Shown in pieces: positions 33,027-41,458 of a stretch of DNA of 64,000 nt; the first letter of the stretch is position 1, and every line of letters begins with the position of its first letter. The stretch is from positions 2,046,001 through 2,110,000 of the forward strand of contig OY969694.1 in NCBI GenBank assembly GCA_963701955.1, given 5' to 3'. This DNA comes from Bog-473 sp963701955 (lineage in GTDB: Bacteria > Actinomycetota > Acidimicrobiia > Acidimicrobiales > RAAP-2). The position numbers and the translations under genes were made by a program. The notes beneath the pieces are model-generated. The model saw only the letters and a program-made list of their open reading frames with translations, was not told where the DNA came from and made no database searches.

Positions 33027-34463
33027 TCAGCCCCGATCGGGCCGCAGCGTCGGGAAGGCGATGACCTCGCGGATGTTCGAGACGTCACCCAGGAGCATCA
33101 CCAGCCGGTCGACGCCGAGGCCGAAGCCCGAAGTCGGGGGCAACCCGTACTCGAGAGCGCGGAGATACTCCTCGTCGACTTCGCCCGACTCCTCCTCGTC
33201 TCCGGCCCTCGCCTTGGCCACCTGCTCCTCGAAACGGGCCCGCTGGTCGTCGGGATCGATCAGCTCGCTGAACCCGTTGCCCAGTTCGCGCCCCGCCACG
33301 ACCGGTTCGTAGCGCTCGACGAGTTCGGGCCCAGCCCGGTGGCGCCGGGCCAGCGGCGAAACCTCGGCCGGATAGTCCATGACGAAGACCGGGCCCCACA
33401 GCTCGGGCTCGGTCGTCTTCTCGTAGATCTCGAGCAGGATCTTGCCCGGCCCCCAGACGGCGTCGACGGCGATGCCGGCCTCGGCGGCCGCCGTGACCAG
33501 ATCGTCACGCGGTGAGTGCACGTCGAGCATCAGCCCGGTGGCCTCGGCCACGAGCTCGGCCATCGTGGCACGCCGCCACGGCGTGGTGAGGTCGAGATCC
33601 CGTCCGCCATAGGTCAGCTTGGTCGTGCCGAGCACGTCGGCCGCCAGGCCGGCCACCAGCTCCTCGAAGACGATCATGGTGTCGGTGTAGTCGGCGTAGG
33701 CCTGGTACAGCTCGAGCATCGTGAACTCGGGGTTGTGGCGCGGCGAGATACCCTCGTTGCGGAACATGCGCCCGATCTCGAACACCTTGTCGAAACCACC
33801 GACCACGAGGCGCTTCAAGTAGAGCTCGGGCGCGACGCGGAGAAAGAAGTCGACGTCGAACGCGTTGTGGTGCGTCACGAAGGGGCGCGCCGTCGCGCCC
33901 CCCATGATCGGGTGCAGAAGTGGCGTCTCGACCTCCACGAAGCCCTGCGCCCACAATCGCTCGCGCATGTGGTGGATCACGTCGCTGCGCAGCCGCAGCA
34001 GTTGGCGCGTGCGCTCGTTGGCCCACAGGTCCACCTCGCGCTGGCGGTAGCGCATCTCGACGTCGCTGACGCCACGCCACTTGTCGCCGAAGCTCCGTCG
34101 CGCCTCGGCCAGCAGCTCCCAGCTCGTCACCTTCACGGACAGCTCGCCGCGCTTGGTGCGCACCACCTCACCCGTGGCGCCGACCCAGTCCCCCAGGTTC
34201 AGCTTCGTGAACTCCTCGAAACGCTCGGTCGACGAGGCCAGAGCGAACAGTTGCAGTGACCCCGAGGCGTCGCGCAGCTCGGCGAAGGCCAACTTGCCCT
34301 GGGGACGCGAGAGCATGACCCGGCCGGCCACCCCGACAGTGCACCCGGACTCCTCACCGGTCGCCAACGACGACCAGGCATCGATCACCGCGGCCGCCTC
34401 GTGGGTCCGGTCAAAGCGGTACGGGATCGCGGCGGCGGCGCGCGTCGGAGGTTCCTCGGGCAT
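33027..34463 (-). CDS. lysS: Lysyl-tRNA synthetase, class II
   Basis: Charges tRNA-Lys. The OB-fold anticodon-binding domain comes first (TVGVAGRVMLSRPQGKLAFA, GDWVGATGEVVRTKRGELSV), then the class II core with motif 2 FEIGRMFRNEGISPRHNPEF and motif 3 GFGLGVDRLVMLLGD. The flipping-loop stretch TMLELYQAYADY is typical of LysRS. ATG 34463 is preferred (preceding GCGAGG, MPEEPPTRAAAAIPYRFDR), giving 478 residues; an ATG at 34499 would overlap the coaX stop. It is the last gene of the long cofactor run. Confidence 0.95.
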   Translation of the reverse strand: MPEEPPTRAAAAIPYRFDRTHEAAAVIDAWSSLATGEESGCTVGVAGRVMLSRPQGKLAFAELRDASGSLQLFALASSTERFEEFTKLNLGDWVGATGEVVRTKRGELSVKVTSWELLAEARRSFGDKWRGVSDVEMRYRQREVDLWANERTRQLLRLRSDVIHHMRERLWAQGFVEVETPLLHPIMGGATARPFVTHHNAFDVDFFLRVAPELYLKRLVVGGFDKVFEIGRMFRNEGISPRHNPEFTMLELYQAYADYTDTMIVFEELVAGLAADVLGTTKLTYGGRDLDLTTPWRRATMAELVAEATGLMLDVHSPRDDLVTAAAEAGIAVDAVWGPGKILLEIYEKTTEPELWGPVFVMDYPAEVSPLARRHRAGPELVERYEPVVAGRELGNGFSELIDPDDQRARFEEQVAKARAGDEEESGEVDEEYLRALEYGLPPTSGFGLGVDRLVMLLGDVSNIREVIAFPTLRPDRG

Positions 34464-34485
34464 CGTGCTCAACCTCGCCGCTCCC

Positions 34486-35337
34486 TCACGCGTTGACATT
34501 GCGCTCGTACACGATGCGCAGGCCGTGCAGGGTCAACCAGGGCTCCACGTACTCAATGGTGTCCGAATACGGCGCGATGAGCGAACTGAACCCTCCGGTG
34601 GCCACCACGGTCGAGGGACCGAGCTCGACCATGAAGCGGCGGGTGAGCCCGTCGACCAGCCCGGCGAACCCGTAGAGCGTTCCCGACTCGATCGACTCCA
34701 CGGTCGAGCGTCCGATGACGCTGCGCGGCTCGACCAGCTCCACCCGGCGCAACGCCGCGGCCTGCTGGTAGAGCGCATCGAGGCTGATCGCCACACCCGG
34801 TGTGATCGCACCGCCGAGGTACTCCCCCTTGGCGCTGATCGCCTCGACGGTCGTCGCCGTCCCCATGTCGACGACGATGCATGGGCCGCCGTACAGGTCG
34901 TAGGCGCCCACGGCATCGGCGATCCGGTCGGCGCCGACCTCGCGAGGGTTGTCGTACAGGATGGGCATGCCGCTCTTGGTCCCGGGGCCCAACACCACGC
35001 ACGGTGCGTCGCCGAACCAACGGGCCGCCATCTGGCGCAACTCTGCGGTGACGTCCGGCACCGACGAGCTCACGGCGATGCCCGAGACGGAGGTCGCGAT
35101 GTCGAGGCCCTCGAGGTCGAGCAGTTGGGTCAGGAGCACGGCGTGCTCGTCGGGCGTGCGCGACGGCAGCGTGGAGAGACGCCAGTGGTGGGTGAGGCCC
35201 TTGGGCGCGGTCGTGTCGTGCTCCGTGCCGATCCCCACCCCGATGCTCTCCTCGACGATCGGCGCCTCGTTGCCGTCGTCGAGCGCGTAGAGCCCGATGA
35301 CCGTCTCGGTGTTCCCGACGTCAATGACCAGCAGCAC
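34486..35337 (-). CDS. coaX: Type III pantothenate kinase
   Basis: First CoA-pathway enzyme, phosphorylating pantothenate. The ASKHA-fold protein of 283 residues begins with the phosphate-binding VLLVIDVGNTETVIGLY, continues with ADRIADAVGAYDLYGGPCIV and the catalytic VVDMGTATTVEAIS, and ends with VATGGFSSL. GTG 35337 lies inside the last codons of nadC (17-bp overlap). It follows panC and panD in the same run, so pantothenate is made and used within one transcript. Confidence 0.95.
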   Translation of the reverse strand: MLLVIDVGNTETVIGLYALDDGNEAPIVEESIGVGIGTEHDTTAPKGLTHHWRLSTLPSRTPDEHAVLLTQLLDLEGLDIATSVSGIAVSSSVPDVTAELRQMAARWFGDAPCVVLGPGTKSGMPILYDNPREVGADRIADAVGAYDLYGGPCIVVDMGTATTVEAISAKGEYLGGAITPGVAISLDALYQQAAALRRVELVEPRSVIGRSTVESIESGTLYGFAGLVDGLTRRFMVELGPSTVVATGGFSSLIAPYSDTIEYVEPWLTLHGLRIVYERNVNA

Positions 35338-36226
35338 CGGCAACCTTGGTCCACAACAGGTCCAGCCCGAGGTCCAGGACCGGGGCGGAGTGCGTAAGGG
35401 CACCGACGGAGATCCGGTCGGGCCCGGCGGCGGCATAGGCGCCGATGCTGGCCAGGCTCACCCCTCCGGAGACCTCGGTGAGAATGGGGCCCCGTGCTTC
35501 GAGGTGCGCCACGGCGATGGCCTCGACGACCGTGCCCGGGTCCATGTTGTCGAGCAGGACGGCATCGGCGCCCATCCTGGCGGCCTCGGCCACCTGGTCG
35601 AGCGCGTCGCACTCGACCTCCACCATCCGGTCGGGCCACATTGTGCGGGCCCGTGCCACGGCGTCGGTGATGGTGGTCCCGGCCAGGTGGTTGTCCTTCA
35701 CCAGCACGGCATCGGAAAGCCCGGACCGGTGACTGGTGCCGCCCCCGGCACGCACGGCCGCCTTCTCGAGCACGCGCAGGCCGGGCGTGGTCTTTCGCGT
35801 GTCGAGCACCGCGACCGAGGCGTTGCTCTCGTCCGCGGCGGCGACGAACTGCGCCGTGAGGGTGGCGATGCCCGACAGCCGCCCCAGGAAGTTCAGCGCC
35901 GTGCGCTCCGCGGTGAGGATCGGCCGCAGTGGACCGGTCACCTCCACCATGGTGTCTCCCGCCGAGACCTCGTCGCCGTCCGCGGCCTGCCAGTCCAGGC
36001 GCACCTCGGGGCCCACACGACGGAACGTCTCAGCCACACACGCTCGGCCGGCGAGCACGCCGCTGTGGCGGGCCCGCAGCGCGAAGCACGCCGTGGTCTG
36101 CGGCGCGACCAGCGTTGCGGTCACATCGCCGTCGGGACCGAGGTCCTCGGCCAGCGCCCGCTCGACGGCGTCCGCCACGGCCCGTGCGAGTGCCGGCTCG
36201 ACGGCCGGCTCAGCGGTCTCCGTCAC
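35321..36226 (-). CDS. nadC: Nicotinate-nucleotide diphosphorylase (quinolinate phosphoribosyltransferase)
   Basis: Turns quinolinate and PRPP into nicotinate mononucleotide. Motifs: ALAEDLGPDGDVTATLV, ERTALNFLGRLSGIATLTA, AVLDTRKTTPGLRVLEKAAV, GGGTSHRSGLSDAVLVKDNH and VEVECDALDQV, all canonical for NadC. GTG 36226 overlaps the corrected nadB stop as GTGA (36223-36226), which fixes the start at 301 residues. nadA is not in the window; the quinolinate synthase must be encoded elsewhere. Confidence 0.95.
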   Translation of the reverse strand: MTETAEPAVEPALARAVADAVERALAEDLGPDGDVTATLVAPQTTACFALRARHSGVLAGRACVAETFRRVGPEVRLDWQAADGDEVSAGDTMVEVTGPLRPILTAERTALNFLGRLSGIATLTAQFVAAADESNASVAVLDTRKTTPGLRVLEKAAVRAGGGTSHRSGLSDAVLVKDNHLAGTTITDAVARARTMWPDRMVEVECDALDQVAEAARMGADAVLLDNMDPGTVVEAIAVAHLEARGPILTEVSGGVSLASIGAYAAAGPDRISVGALTHSAPVLDLGLDLLWTKVAGAAGH

Positions 36227-37889
36227 CGAAGTCTCCCGATGTGCCCGTGCACGAGCCGCCGGCGCCACGAAGGCACCGTCTCGGGATAGTCGGAGCGGGC
36301 ATGGGCACCGCGGCTCTCGGCCCGGACCAATGCCGAGCCGAGCAGCGCGTCGGCCAGGACGACCAGGTTGTGCAGCTCGCCGACGGAGACCGTGACCGGC
36401 GTACCGGCGAGCAGGGCGGCCGTCTCCTCGACGACGGCGCGTGCCGTCTCGAGGGAACCGGCGCTGCGGACGACGCCCGCCCCCGCGTCATGGCGCGCTG
36501 GAGTATGTCGAGCTGCTTTGTGACGTCGACGGTGCCAGACCCGGTGCGCTGGGGGGCACCGCCCTCGTCGTCGTGCATCGAGGTCGGCGGTCCGGCGAGG
36601 ACGGTGCAGCCGATGCCGTCGAGCGACGACGACCCCAGAACGGCGCGCAGGGCTCCGCTCGCCTCGGGACCCTCAGCCCCCGAGGCGATGCGCTCGGCGA
36701 GACGCGCCCCGAACACCATGCCCTCGAGGAGCGAGTTCGATGCCAACCGGTTGGCCCCGTGCACGCCGGTGCAGGCCACCTCACCGACGGCCCACAGACC
36801 CGGCAGTGCCGTGGCGCCCCACAGATCGGTGACGACACCACCCGAGAGGTGGTGCGCCGCCGGAGCGATGGGGATCCAGTCGCGCTCGGGATCGAGTCCG
36901 ATGCCGGCCAGCGACGCGGCAATGGTGGGAAACCGCGCAGAGAACCGCTCGAGCGCGGTGGCATCGAGCCAGAGGTGATCGACGCCCTGTGCCTCCATTC
37001 GGGCGGCCATGGCGCGGCTCACCACGTCGCGGGGCGCCAGCTCGTCCACGAAACGCTCGCCGTCGCGGTCACGCACCAGCGCGCCGTGACCGCGCAGGGC
37101 CTCCGAGAGCAAGGGCCGCGGCATGGCGGGGTGGTGCAACGCAGTGGGATGGAACTGCACGAACTCGACGTCGGCGGTGGGAACCCCGGCTCGCAGAGCC
37201 ATCGCGACCCCGTCACCGGTGGACTCCGTCGGGTTGGTGGTGACCGAGTACAGCTGGCCCGCGCCCCCGGTGGCGAGGACGACATGCGAGGCCCGCACCT
37301 CCACCGGCGAGGCCCCACCGGGGGGCAAAGCCCGGACACCGGCGCAGCGACCACCCTCGACCACCAGGTCCAGTGCGAACCACCCTTCGAGCACGGCGCT
37401 GGCCGAGTGATAGGTGGCGTCGACCAGCGCACGCTCGACCTCGGCGCCCGTCGCCGCGCCACCCGCGTGGACCACCCGTGGTGCCGAGTGGCCGCCCTCG
37501 CGGGCCAGCGCCAGCGAACCGGTGGCCTCGCGGTCGAACTCCACGCCCAGTGCGATCAGCTCGAGGACCCGTGCGGGGCCTTCGTCGACCAGGATGCGTA
37601 CCGCCTCCTCTTCGCACATGCCCGCCCCGGCCGCCAGCGTGTCGGCCAGGTGCAGATCGGTCGAGTCCTCGTCGCCCCCCAGGACGGCGGCCACGCCGCC
37701 TTGGGCCCATCGAGTCGCCGACTGGGAGAGCGCGCCCTTGGTCAACACACCGAGCGAGCGTGGGGCGGAAGGGCGCCGCGGTCCGCCCGGCGCCGTGGGC
37801 CCGGCCAGACGAACCGCGGCGGACAGCCCGGCCACCCCGCTGCCCAGGACCAGGACGTCGAACGAACCTGGGCCCGCGGTGTCGGTCAC
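36223..37889 (-). CDS. nadB: L-aspartate oxidase with an apparent -1 frameshift
   Basis: FAD enzyme oxidising aspartate to iminoaspartate for NAD synthesis. The N-terminal FAD fingerprint (VLVLGSGVAGLSAAVRL), ATRWAQGGVAAVL, LATGGAGQLYSVTTNP and GANRLASNSLLEGMVFG are intact. After ILQRAMTRG the literal frame turns into Arg/Ser/Pro-rich nonsense. Adding one base at the C5 run 36480-36484 restores the C-terminal helical domain (GVVRSAGSLETARAV, SVGELHNLVVLADAL, ESRGAHARSDYPE) and a stop at 36223 that overlaps nadC as GTGA. So the gene is given to 36223 (555 residues when corrected); the uncorrected frame ends at 36210. Confidence 0.92.
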
Positions 37890-38293
37890 GCCGGTTCGCG
37901 AAGGACAGGTTCGGGGCGGCCCAGCTCCGCGTCGAGCCGGGCCGACGCCTCGTCGATCACCCGGTTGCGGGCGTCGACGTGGACCACCACGGGCGCGTAG
38001 GACTCGAGCTCCTCGCGCTCGTACTCCGCGTAGGTGATGATGATCACCTTGTCCCCCGGCGCGACCAGGCGTGCCGCGGCGCCGTTGAGGCAGATCTCGC
38101 CGGGACCGCCCTCAATGGCGTAGGTCTCGAAGCGGGCCCCGTTGTCGATGTCGAGCACCGCCACCTGCTCGTAGGGAAGCACGTCGGCCAGTGCCATCAA
38201 CTCGGCGTCGATGGAGACCGATCCCACGTAGTTCAAGTTGGCGTCGGTCACCGTGGCGCGGTGGATCTTTGACTTCATCATGTGGCGGCGCAT
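37886..38293 (-). CDS. panD: Aspartate 1-decarboxylase proenzyme
   Basis: Pyruvoyl enzyme making beta-alanine for pantothenate. The 135-residue proenzyme starts MRRHMMKSKIHRATVTDANL, and self-cleavage is expected between G24 and S25 in YVGSVSID, the same numbering as the E. coli enzyme, which supports ATG 38293. The ICLNGAAARLVAPGDKVIII core is canonical. Stop overlaps the nadB start as ATGA. A 4-bp gap separates it from panC. Confidence 0.96.
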   Translation of the reverse strand: MRRHMMKSKIHRATVTDANLNYVGSVSIDAELMALADVLPYEQVAVLDIDNGARFETYAIEGGPGEICLNGAAARLVAPGDKVIIITYAEYEREELESYAPVVVHVDARNRVIDEASARLDAELGRPEPVLREPA

Positions 38294-38297
38294 CGGC

Positions 38298-39233
38298 TCA
38301 CCCGGTCCTTTCGAGTTGGCGTACCGGCTCGGTTGATTCGGCTGCGTGGAAGTCGTCGTCCTTCGACTGGGCGGGGCAATTGTCGATCAAGCGCACGGGC
38401 CCCACACGGGCGGCGATGAGGAGTTGTACGGCTCCCGGACGGGCCGAGCCGTCGATGGCACCGTCGAGCTCCTCGAGCGTCTTGGCGTCGACCGCCGCCG
38501 CGTAGTCGAGCTCGGCCAACGGCTCGGTGGCGACCACTTCCCGCATGGCGGCGGCGACGTCGTGTCCGGTGCATGCACCCGCGCCCACGAGGGCCCGACC
38601 CGCGGCCAGAGCCGCCGGCAACACCGCGGCGGCGCGACGTTCGGCGGCCGAGAGCCGGGCGTTGCGGCTGGACAGGGCGACGTCATCGCCCTCCCGCACG
38701 GTCGGGCACCCGACCACCTCGACCGGCAGGCACAGGTCGGCCACCATCCGGCGCACCACGGCGAGCTGTTGGAAGTCCTTCTGGCCGAAGTAGGCGAGAC
38801 ACGGACCGGTGACGGAGAACAGCTTGGCCACCACCGTCGCCACACCGTCGAAGTGGCCCGGGCGCGAAGCGCCCTCCCACGCGTCGGCCAGCCCGCGCAC
38901 CGACACCACGGTCGCCGGTCGCTCGGGCCACGTGGGGTACATCTCGGTCACCGCCGGAACGAAGACCACGTCCGCTCCGGCTTCGGCGCATGCCAGGAGG
39001 TCACGCTCGAGCGTCCGTGGGTAGTGGGCGATGTCGTCTCGATCTCCGAACTGCAGCGGGTTCACGAAGATGCTGACCGCCACCACGTCGCACTCGCCGC
39101 GGGCCTGGGCCATCAGCGAGCGGTGGCCGGCGTGCAACGCCCCCATGGTCGGCACCAGGCCCACCACGCGCCCCGCAGCGCGGGCAACCTCGAGGAGGCC
39201 CCGGCAGCGGGCGGCGGTCTCGACGACCTCCAC
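38298..39233 (-). CDS. panC: Pantothenate synthetase
   Basis: ATP-dependent ligase joining pantoate and beta-alanine. The ATP-binding signature LVPTMGALHAGHRSLMAQAR is complete, followed by SIFVNPLQFGDRDDIAHYPR, GRPGHFDGVATVVAKLF-like core and YFGQKDFQQLAVVRRMV, and DDVALSSRNARLSAAER (KMSKS-like loop). GTG 39233 gives 311 residues. The last 20 residues (SKDDDFHAAESTEPVRQ) extend beyond the usual end. Start is 2 bp after the DUF2520 gene stop. Confidence 0.95.
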   Translation of the reverse strand: MEVVETAARCRGLLEVARAAGRVVGLVPTMGALHAGHRSLMAQARGECDVVAVSIFVNPLQFGDRDDIAHYPRTLERDLLACAEAGADVVFVPAVTEMYPTWPERPATVVSVRGLADAWEGASRPGHFDGVATVVAKLFSVTGPCLAYFGQKDFQQLAVVRRMVADLCLPVEVVGCPTVREGDDVALSSRNARLSAAERRAAAVLPAALAAGRALVGAGACTGHDVAAAMREVVATEPLAELDYAAAVDAKTLEELDGAIDGSARPGAVQLLIAARVGPVRLIDNCPAQSKDDDFHAAESTEPVRQLERTG

Positions 39234-39235
39234 CG

Positions 39236-39964
39236 CTACACCGCCACCGTCACGGTCGTCCCGGCCAGCCGGGTGGCCAGCGCAGCGACCGCCTGGTAGC
39301 CGGTCCGCTCGTCCTCGGGAAGAGCATCGAGGTGGCGGCTCAGCGTGGCCCAGTCGCCGCGCCGGGCCGGGCCGGTCAGCGCGTCGGCCGCTCCGAGCGA
39401 GGCCACATCGTCGACCGCCGCCCGGGTGAGCGGCAGGAACGACTCGAGGTCGAGTCCGGCAGCCCGGGCCACCCGTTCGACCTGACCCAACAGGGCCACC
39501 ACGTGATTGGCTGCGATGCAGGCTGCCGCGTGATACGTCGCCCGGTCGGCGTCCGCTACCTCGACCACCCGCCCCCCGAGGCTGACCGCCATCGCCCGCG
39601 CCGCCGGCGCGCCGGCCACGGCGAAGGTGACGCCCGAGCACAGGCGGGCCGCCCCCACCTCACCGTTGGGCAGCGGCACCAGCGGATGCAGGGCGGCGCG
39701 GTGCGGGTGCGGTGCCAGCGCGTCGAGCCCGAGAGACCCCGAGAGGTGCATCACGGTCGTCGTCGGCGACGGCGCCACGGCGGCGGCCGTCTCGGCCACG
39801 ACGTCGTCGGGAGTGGCCACGACGAGGACGTCGACACCACGGGCCGCATCGGTGAGGTCGTCGAGCCGGCCGAGGAACCCGGACAAAGCCCAGCCCCGCG
39901 CCGAGAGCGCGCCGGCCAGGGACGTGCCGGCCCGACCGGGCCCGATGATCCGGATGGAGTCCAT
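39236..39964 (-). CDS. Rossmann-like and DUF2520 domain protein
   Basis: A 242-residue protein with an N-terminal NAD(P)-binding fold (IRIIGPGRAGTSLAGALSARG, VLVVATPDDVVAETAA) and a C-terminal helical dimerisation domain (ATYHAAACIAANHVVALLGQ, AAVDDVASLGAADALTGPAR). This is the DUF2520 family, related in shape to ketopantoate reductase and pyrroline carboxylate reductase, and usually adjacent to panC. It could supply ketopantoate reduction (PanE role), but that is inference. ATG 39964 has AAGGAGG ten bases upstream. Confidence 0.87.
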   Translation of the reverse strand: MDSIRIIGPGRAGTSLAGALSARGWALSGFLGRLDDLTDAARGVDVLVVATPDDVVAETAAAVAPSPTTTVMHLSGSLGLDALAPHPHRAALHPLVPLPNGEVGAARLCSGVTFAVAGAPAARAMAVSLGGRVVEVADADRATYHAAACIAANHVVALLGQVERVARAAGLDLESFLPLTRAAVDDVASLGAADALTGPARRGDWATLSRHLDALPEDERTGYQAVAALATRLAGTTVTVAV

Positions 39965-40031
39965 CTGACCTCCTTCGGCGTTCCAGCCCCCGAGGGGTGC
40001 CGTTCGCCTACAGACGATCCGAGAAGTACCC

Positions 40032-40514
40032 CTACAGCGTACCCACACGGGCCACCGCTCCACCAGCGGCGGCCAGGCGCTCGGGAGTCACCAGGTCGGG
40101 CGCCAAATCGGCCAGGGGCGCCAGCACGAACCGTCGGTCCCACATGCGAGGGTGGGGCACGGTCAGGTCGGGATCGTCGGACTCGCAGCCTTCCACCCAG
40201 AGGACGTCGGCATCGAGGGTGCGCGGGCCCCAACGCTCCGCGCGCACCCGTCCGGCAGCCTCCTCGATGGCCTGGCACCGCCCGAGGAGTCGCCGGGGGG
40301 AGTCCTCAGTGGCCAGCTCCACGACCACGTTGAGGTAGGGCCCTTGGCCCACGGGGCCGCCCATGGGCTCGGTCTCGTAGACGGGCGAGACCGCGGTCAC
40401 GTCGCCCGCCGACCGGAGGCCCTCGATCGCAGAGCGCAGGTGGGCCCGACGGTCGCCCAGGTTGGAGCCCAGGCCGAGAAAGGCCCGCCGGGTCACCGAC
40501 GCCGGCGGCGTCAC
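40032..40514 (-). CDS. folK: 2-amino-4-hydroxy-6-hydroxymethyldihydropteridine pyrophosphokinase
   Basis: HPPK transfers pyrophosphate from ATP to hydroxymethyl-dihydropterin. Seen: AFLGLGSNLGDRRAHLRSAI, VYETEPMGGPVGQGPYLNVV, and the signature RWGPRTLDADVLWVEG with catalytic acids. The 160-residue length is typical. The GTG start at 40514 lies within a 26-bp tandem duplication; the first nine residues come from it. In the absence of the duplication the start would overlap the folB stop. Confidence 0.94.
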   Translation of the reverse strand: MTPPASVTRRAFLGLGSNLGDRRAHLRSAIEGLRSAGDVTAVSPVYETEPMGGPVGQGPYLNVVVELATEDSPRRLLGRCQAIEEAAGRVRAERWGPRTLDADVLWVEGCESDDPDLTVPHPRMWDRRFVLAPLADLAPDLVTPERLAAAGGAVARVGTL

Positions 40515-40546
40515 CGGGTCACCGACGCCGGCGGCGTCACCGGGTC
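40489..40546. repeat. 26-bp tandem duplication at the folB-folK junction
   Basis: Two exact 26-bp copies (40489-40514 and 40515-40540) and six bases of a third span the folB end and folK start. Because 26 is not a multiple of three, the outer GTG at 40540 that overlaps the folB stop now reads a nine-codon ORF ending in TGA, while the inner GTG at 40514 starts FolK. Confidence 0.9.
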
Positions 40547-40899
40547 CGGCGTGCCCTGACCCCGGCCGAGCCCACGTCGAGTGGAAGCGGAGGGCGCAGC
40601 TTGCGCACGGTCACCTCGACGGCCTCGATCCGGGGGTCGACGATCAACAGCGCGCTGGCCAGACGGCCGGCGAGCGCCTCGAGCAGCCGGTAGGAGCGCC
40701 CACTCACCACGTCCGCCGCGGCTTGGGCCAGGGCGCCGTAGTCCACCGTGTCCGCCAGATCGTCGCTCTGCTGGGCCGCCCCGGTGTCGACCAGCACCAC
40801 AATGTCGACCGAGAAGGGCTGGGACCGCTGGCGCTCCTCGGGCAGCACCCCGTGGACCCCCATGACCCGGAGGTCCGCAATCTCGATCCGGTCCGTCAC
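40537..40899 (-). CDS. folB: Dihydroneopterin aldolase
   Basis: Cleaves dihydroneopterin to hydroxymethyl-dihydropterin and glycolaldehyde. The 120-residue protein has the active-site loop DLRVMGVHGVLPEERQRSQP (Glu after GVxPxE), VDYGALAQAAADVV and SYRLLEALAGRLASALL, then VTVRKLRPPLPLDVG with the catalytic Lys. GTG 40899 overlaps the stop of the upstream phosphatase-like gene as GTGA. The C-terminal GSAGVRARRTR may be partly created by the tandem duplication. Confidence 0.93.
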   Translation of the reverse strand: MTDRIEIADLRVMGVHGVLPEERQRSQPFSVDIVVLVDTGAAQQSDDLADTVDYGALAQAAADVVSGRSYRLLEALAGRLASALLIVDPRIEAVEVTVRKLRPPLPLDVGSAGVRARRTR

Positions 40900-41411
40900 C
40901 CGGCCTGTCCACGTGCCGGCATGCCTTCGAGCTCGGCCAGCAGCTCGCGCCCCGGCTCTCCCATGGCGTGGCCGACCACGTGTTCGACCAGCGCCACGGC
41001 CTGGGGGAGGCTGGGAATTCGGCCGGACCACATCAGATAGCCGGCGATCACCCCCATCACCCGGTCTCCCAGTTCGTCCTGGTGGACCAGGATCCGCAGC
41101 CCGGCGGCCAGCGAGCTCTCGATGTCCTGATAGCAGGCGGCGAGGACCGGGCGCGGGTCACCGATTCGTTCGAGGGGGTAGTGGGCCCAGGCCAGGCCCT
41201 CGTCCTCATAGGCGGCCAGGTTGTGCGGCGAGGAAAGCAGCGAGATGACCCGCCCGAACCCCTGGACCCGCAGCCAGATGATCTCCTCGGTCCGCCGGAC
41301 CCGCCGGTGGTGCACGGCGAATCCACCCGGGCGCTCGCTGACCGCGAGGTGGTCCCGGATGATCCAGGTGAAGTTGCGCGGCGGGATGCCCGCAGCCCAC
41401 TTTCCCTTCAT
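40896..41411 (-). CDS. Dual-specificity-phosphatase-like protein lacking the catalytic Cys
   Basis: A 171-residue protein whose layout matches dual-specificity phosphatases: an N-terminal NFTWIIRDHLAVSERPG strand, VISLLSSPHNLAAYEDEGLA, YPLERIGDPRP with a possible general-acid Asp85, then ILVHQDELGDRVMGVIAGYL. The last stretch aligns with the HCX5R phosphate loop, but Gln111 replaces the nucleophilic Cys while His110 and Arg117 stay. So phosphate binding may survive without Cys chemistry. It sits inside the folate operon between folP and folB, coupled to folB by GTGA. Function unknown; a pterin-phosphate binder is one idea. Confidence 0.68.
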   Translation of the reverse strand: MKGKWAAGIPPRNFTWIIRDHLAVSERPGGFAVHHRRVRRTEEIIWLRVQGFGRVISLLSSPHNLAAYEDEGLAWAHYPLERIGDPRPVLAACYQDIESSLAAGLRILVHQDELGDRVMGVIAGYLMWSGRIPSLPQAVALVEHVVGHAMGEPGRELLAELEGMPARGQAG

Positions 41412-41458
41412 GCGGCGCCTTTCATCCGGCGATCGCGCCCTTCATGTGGCAGGACCAT

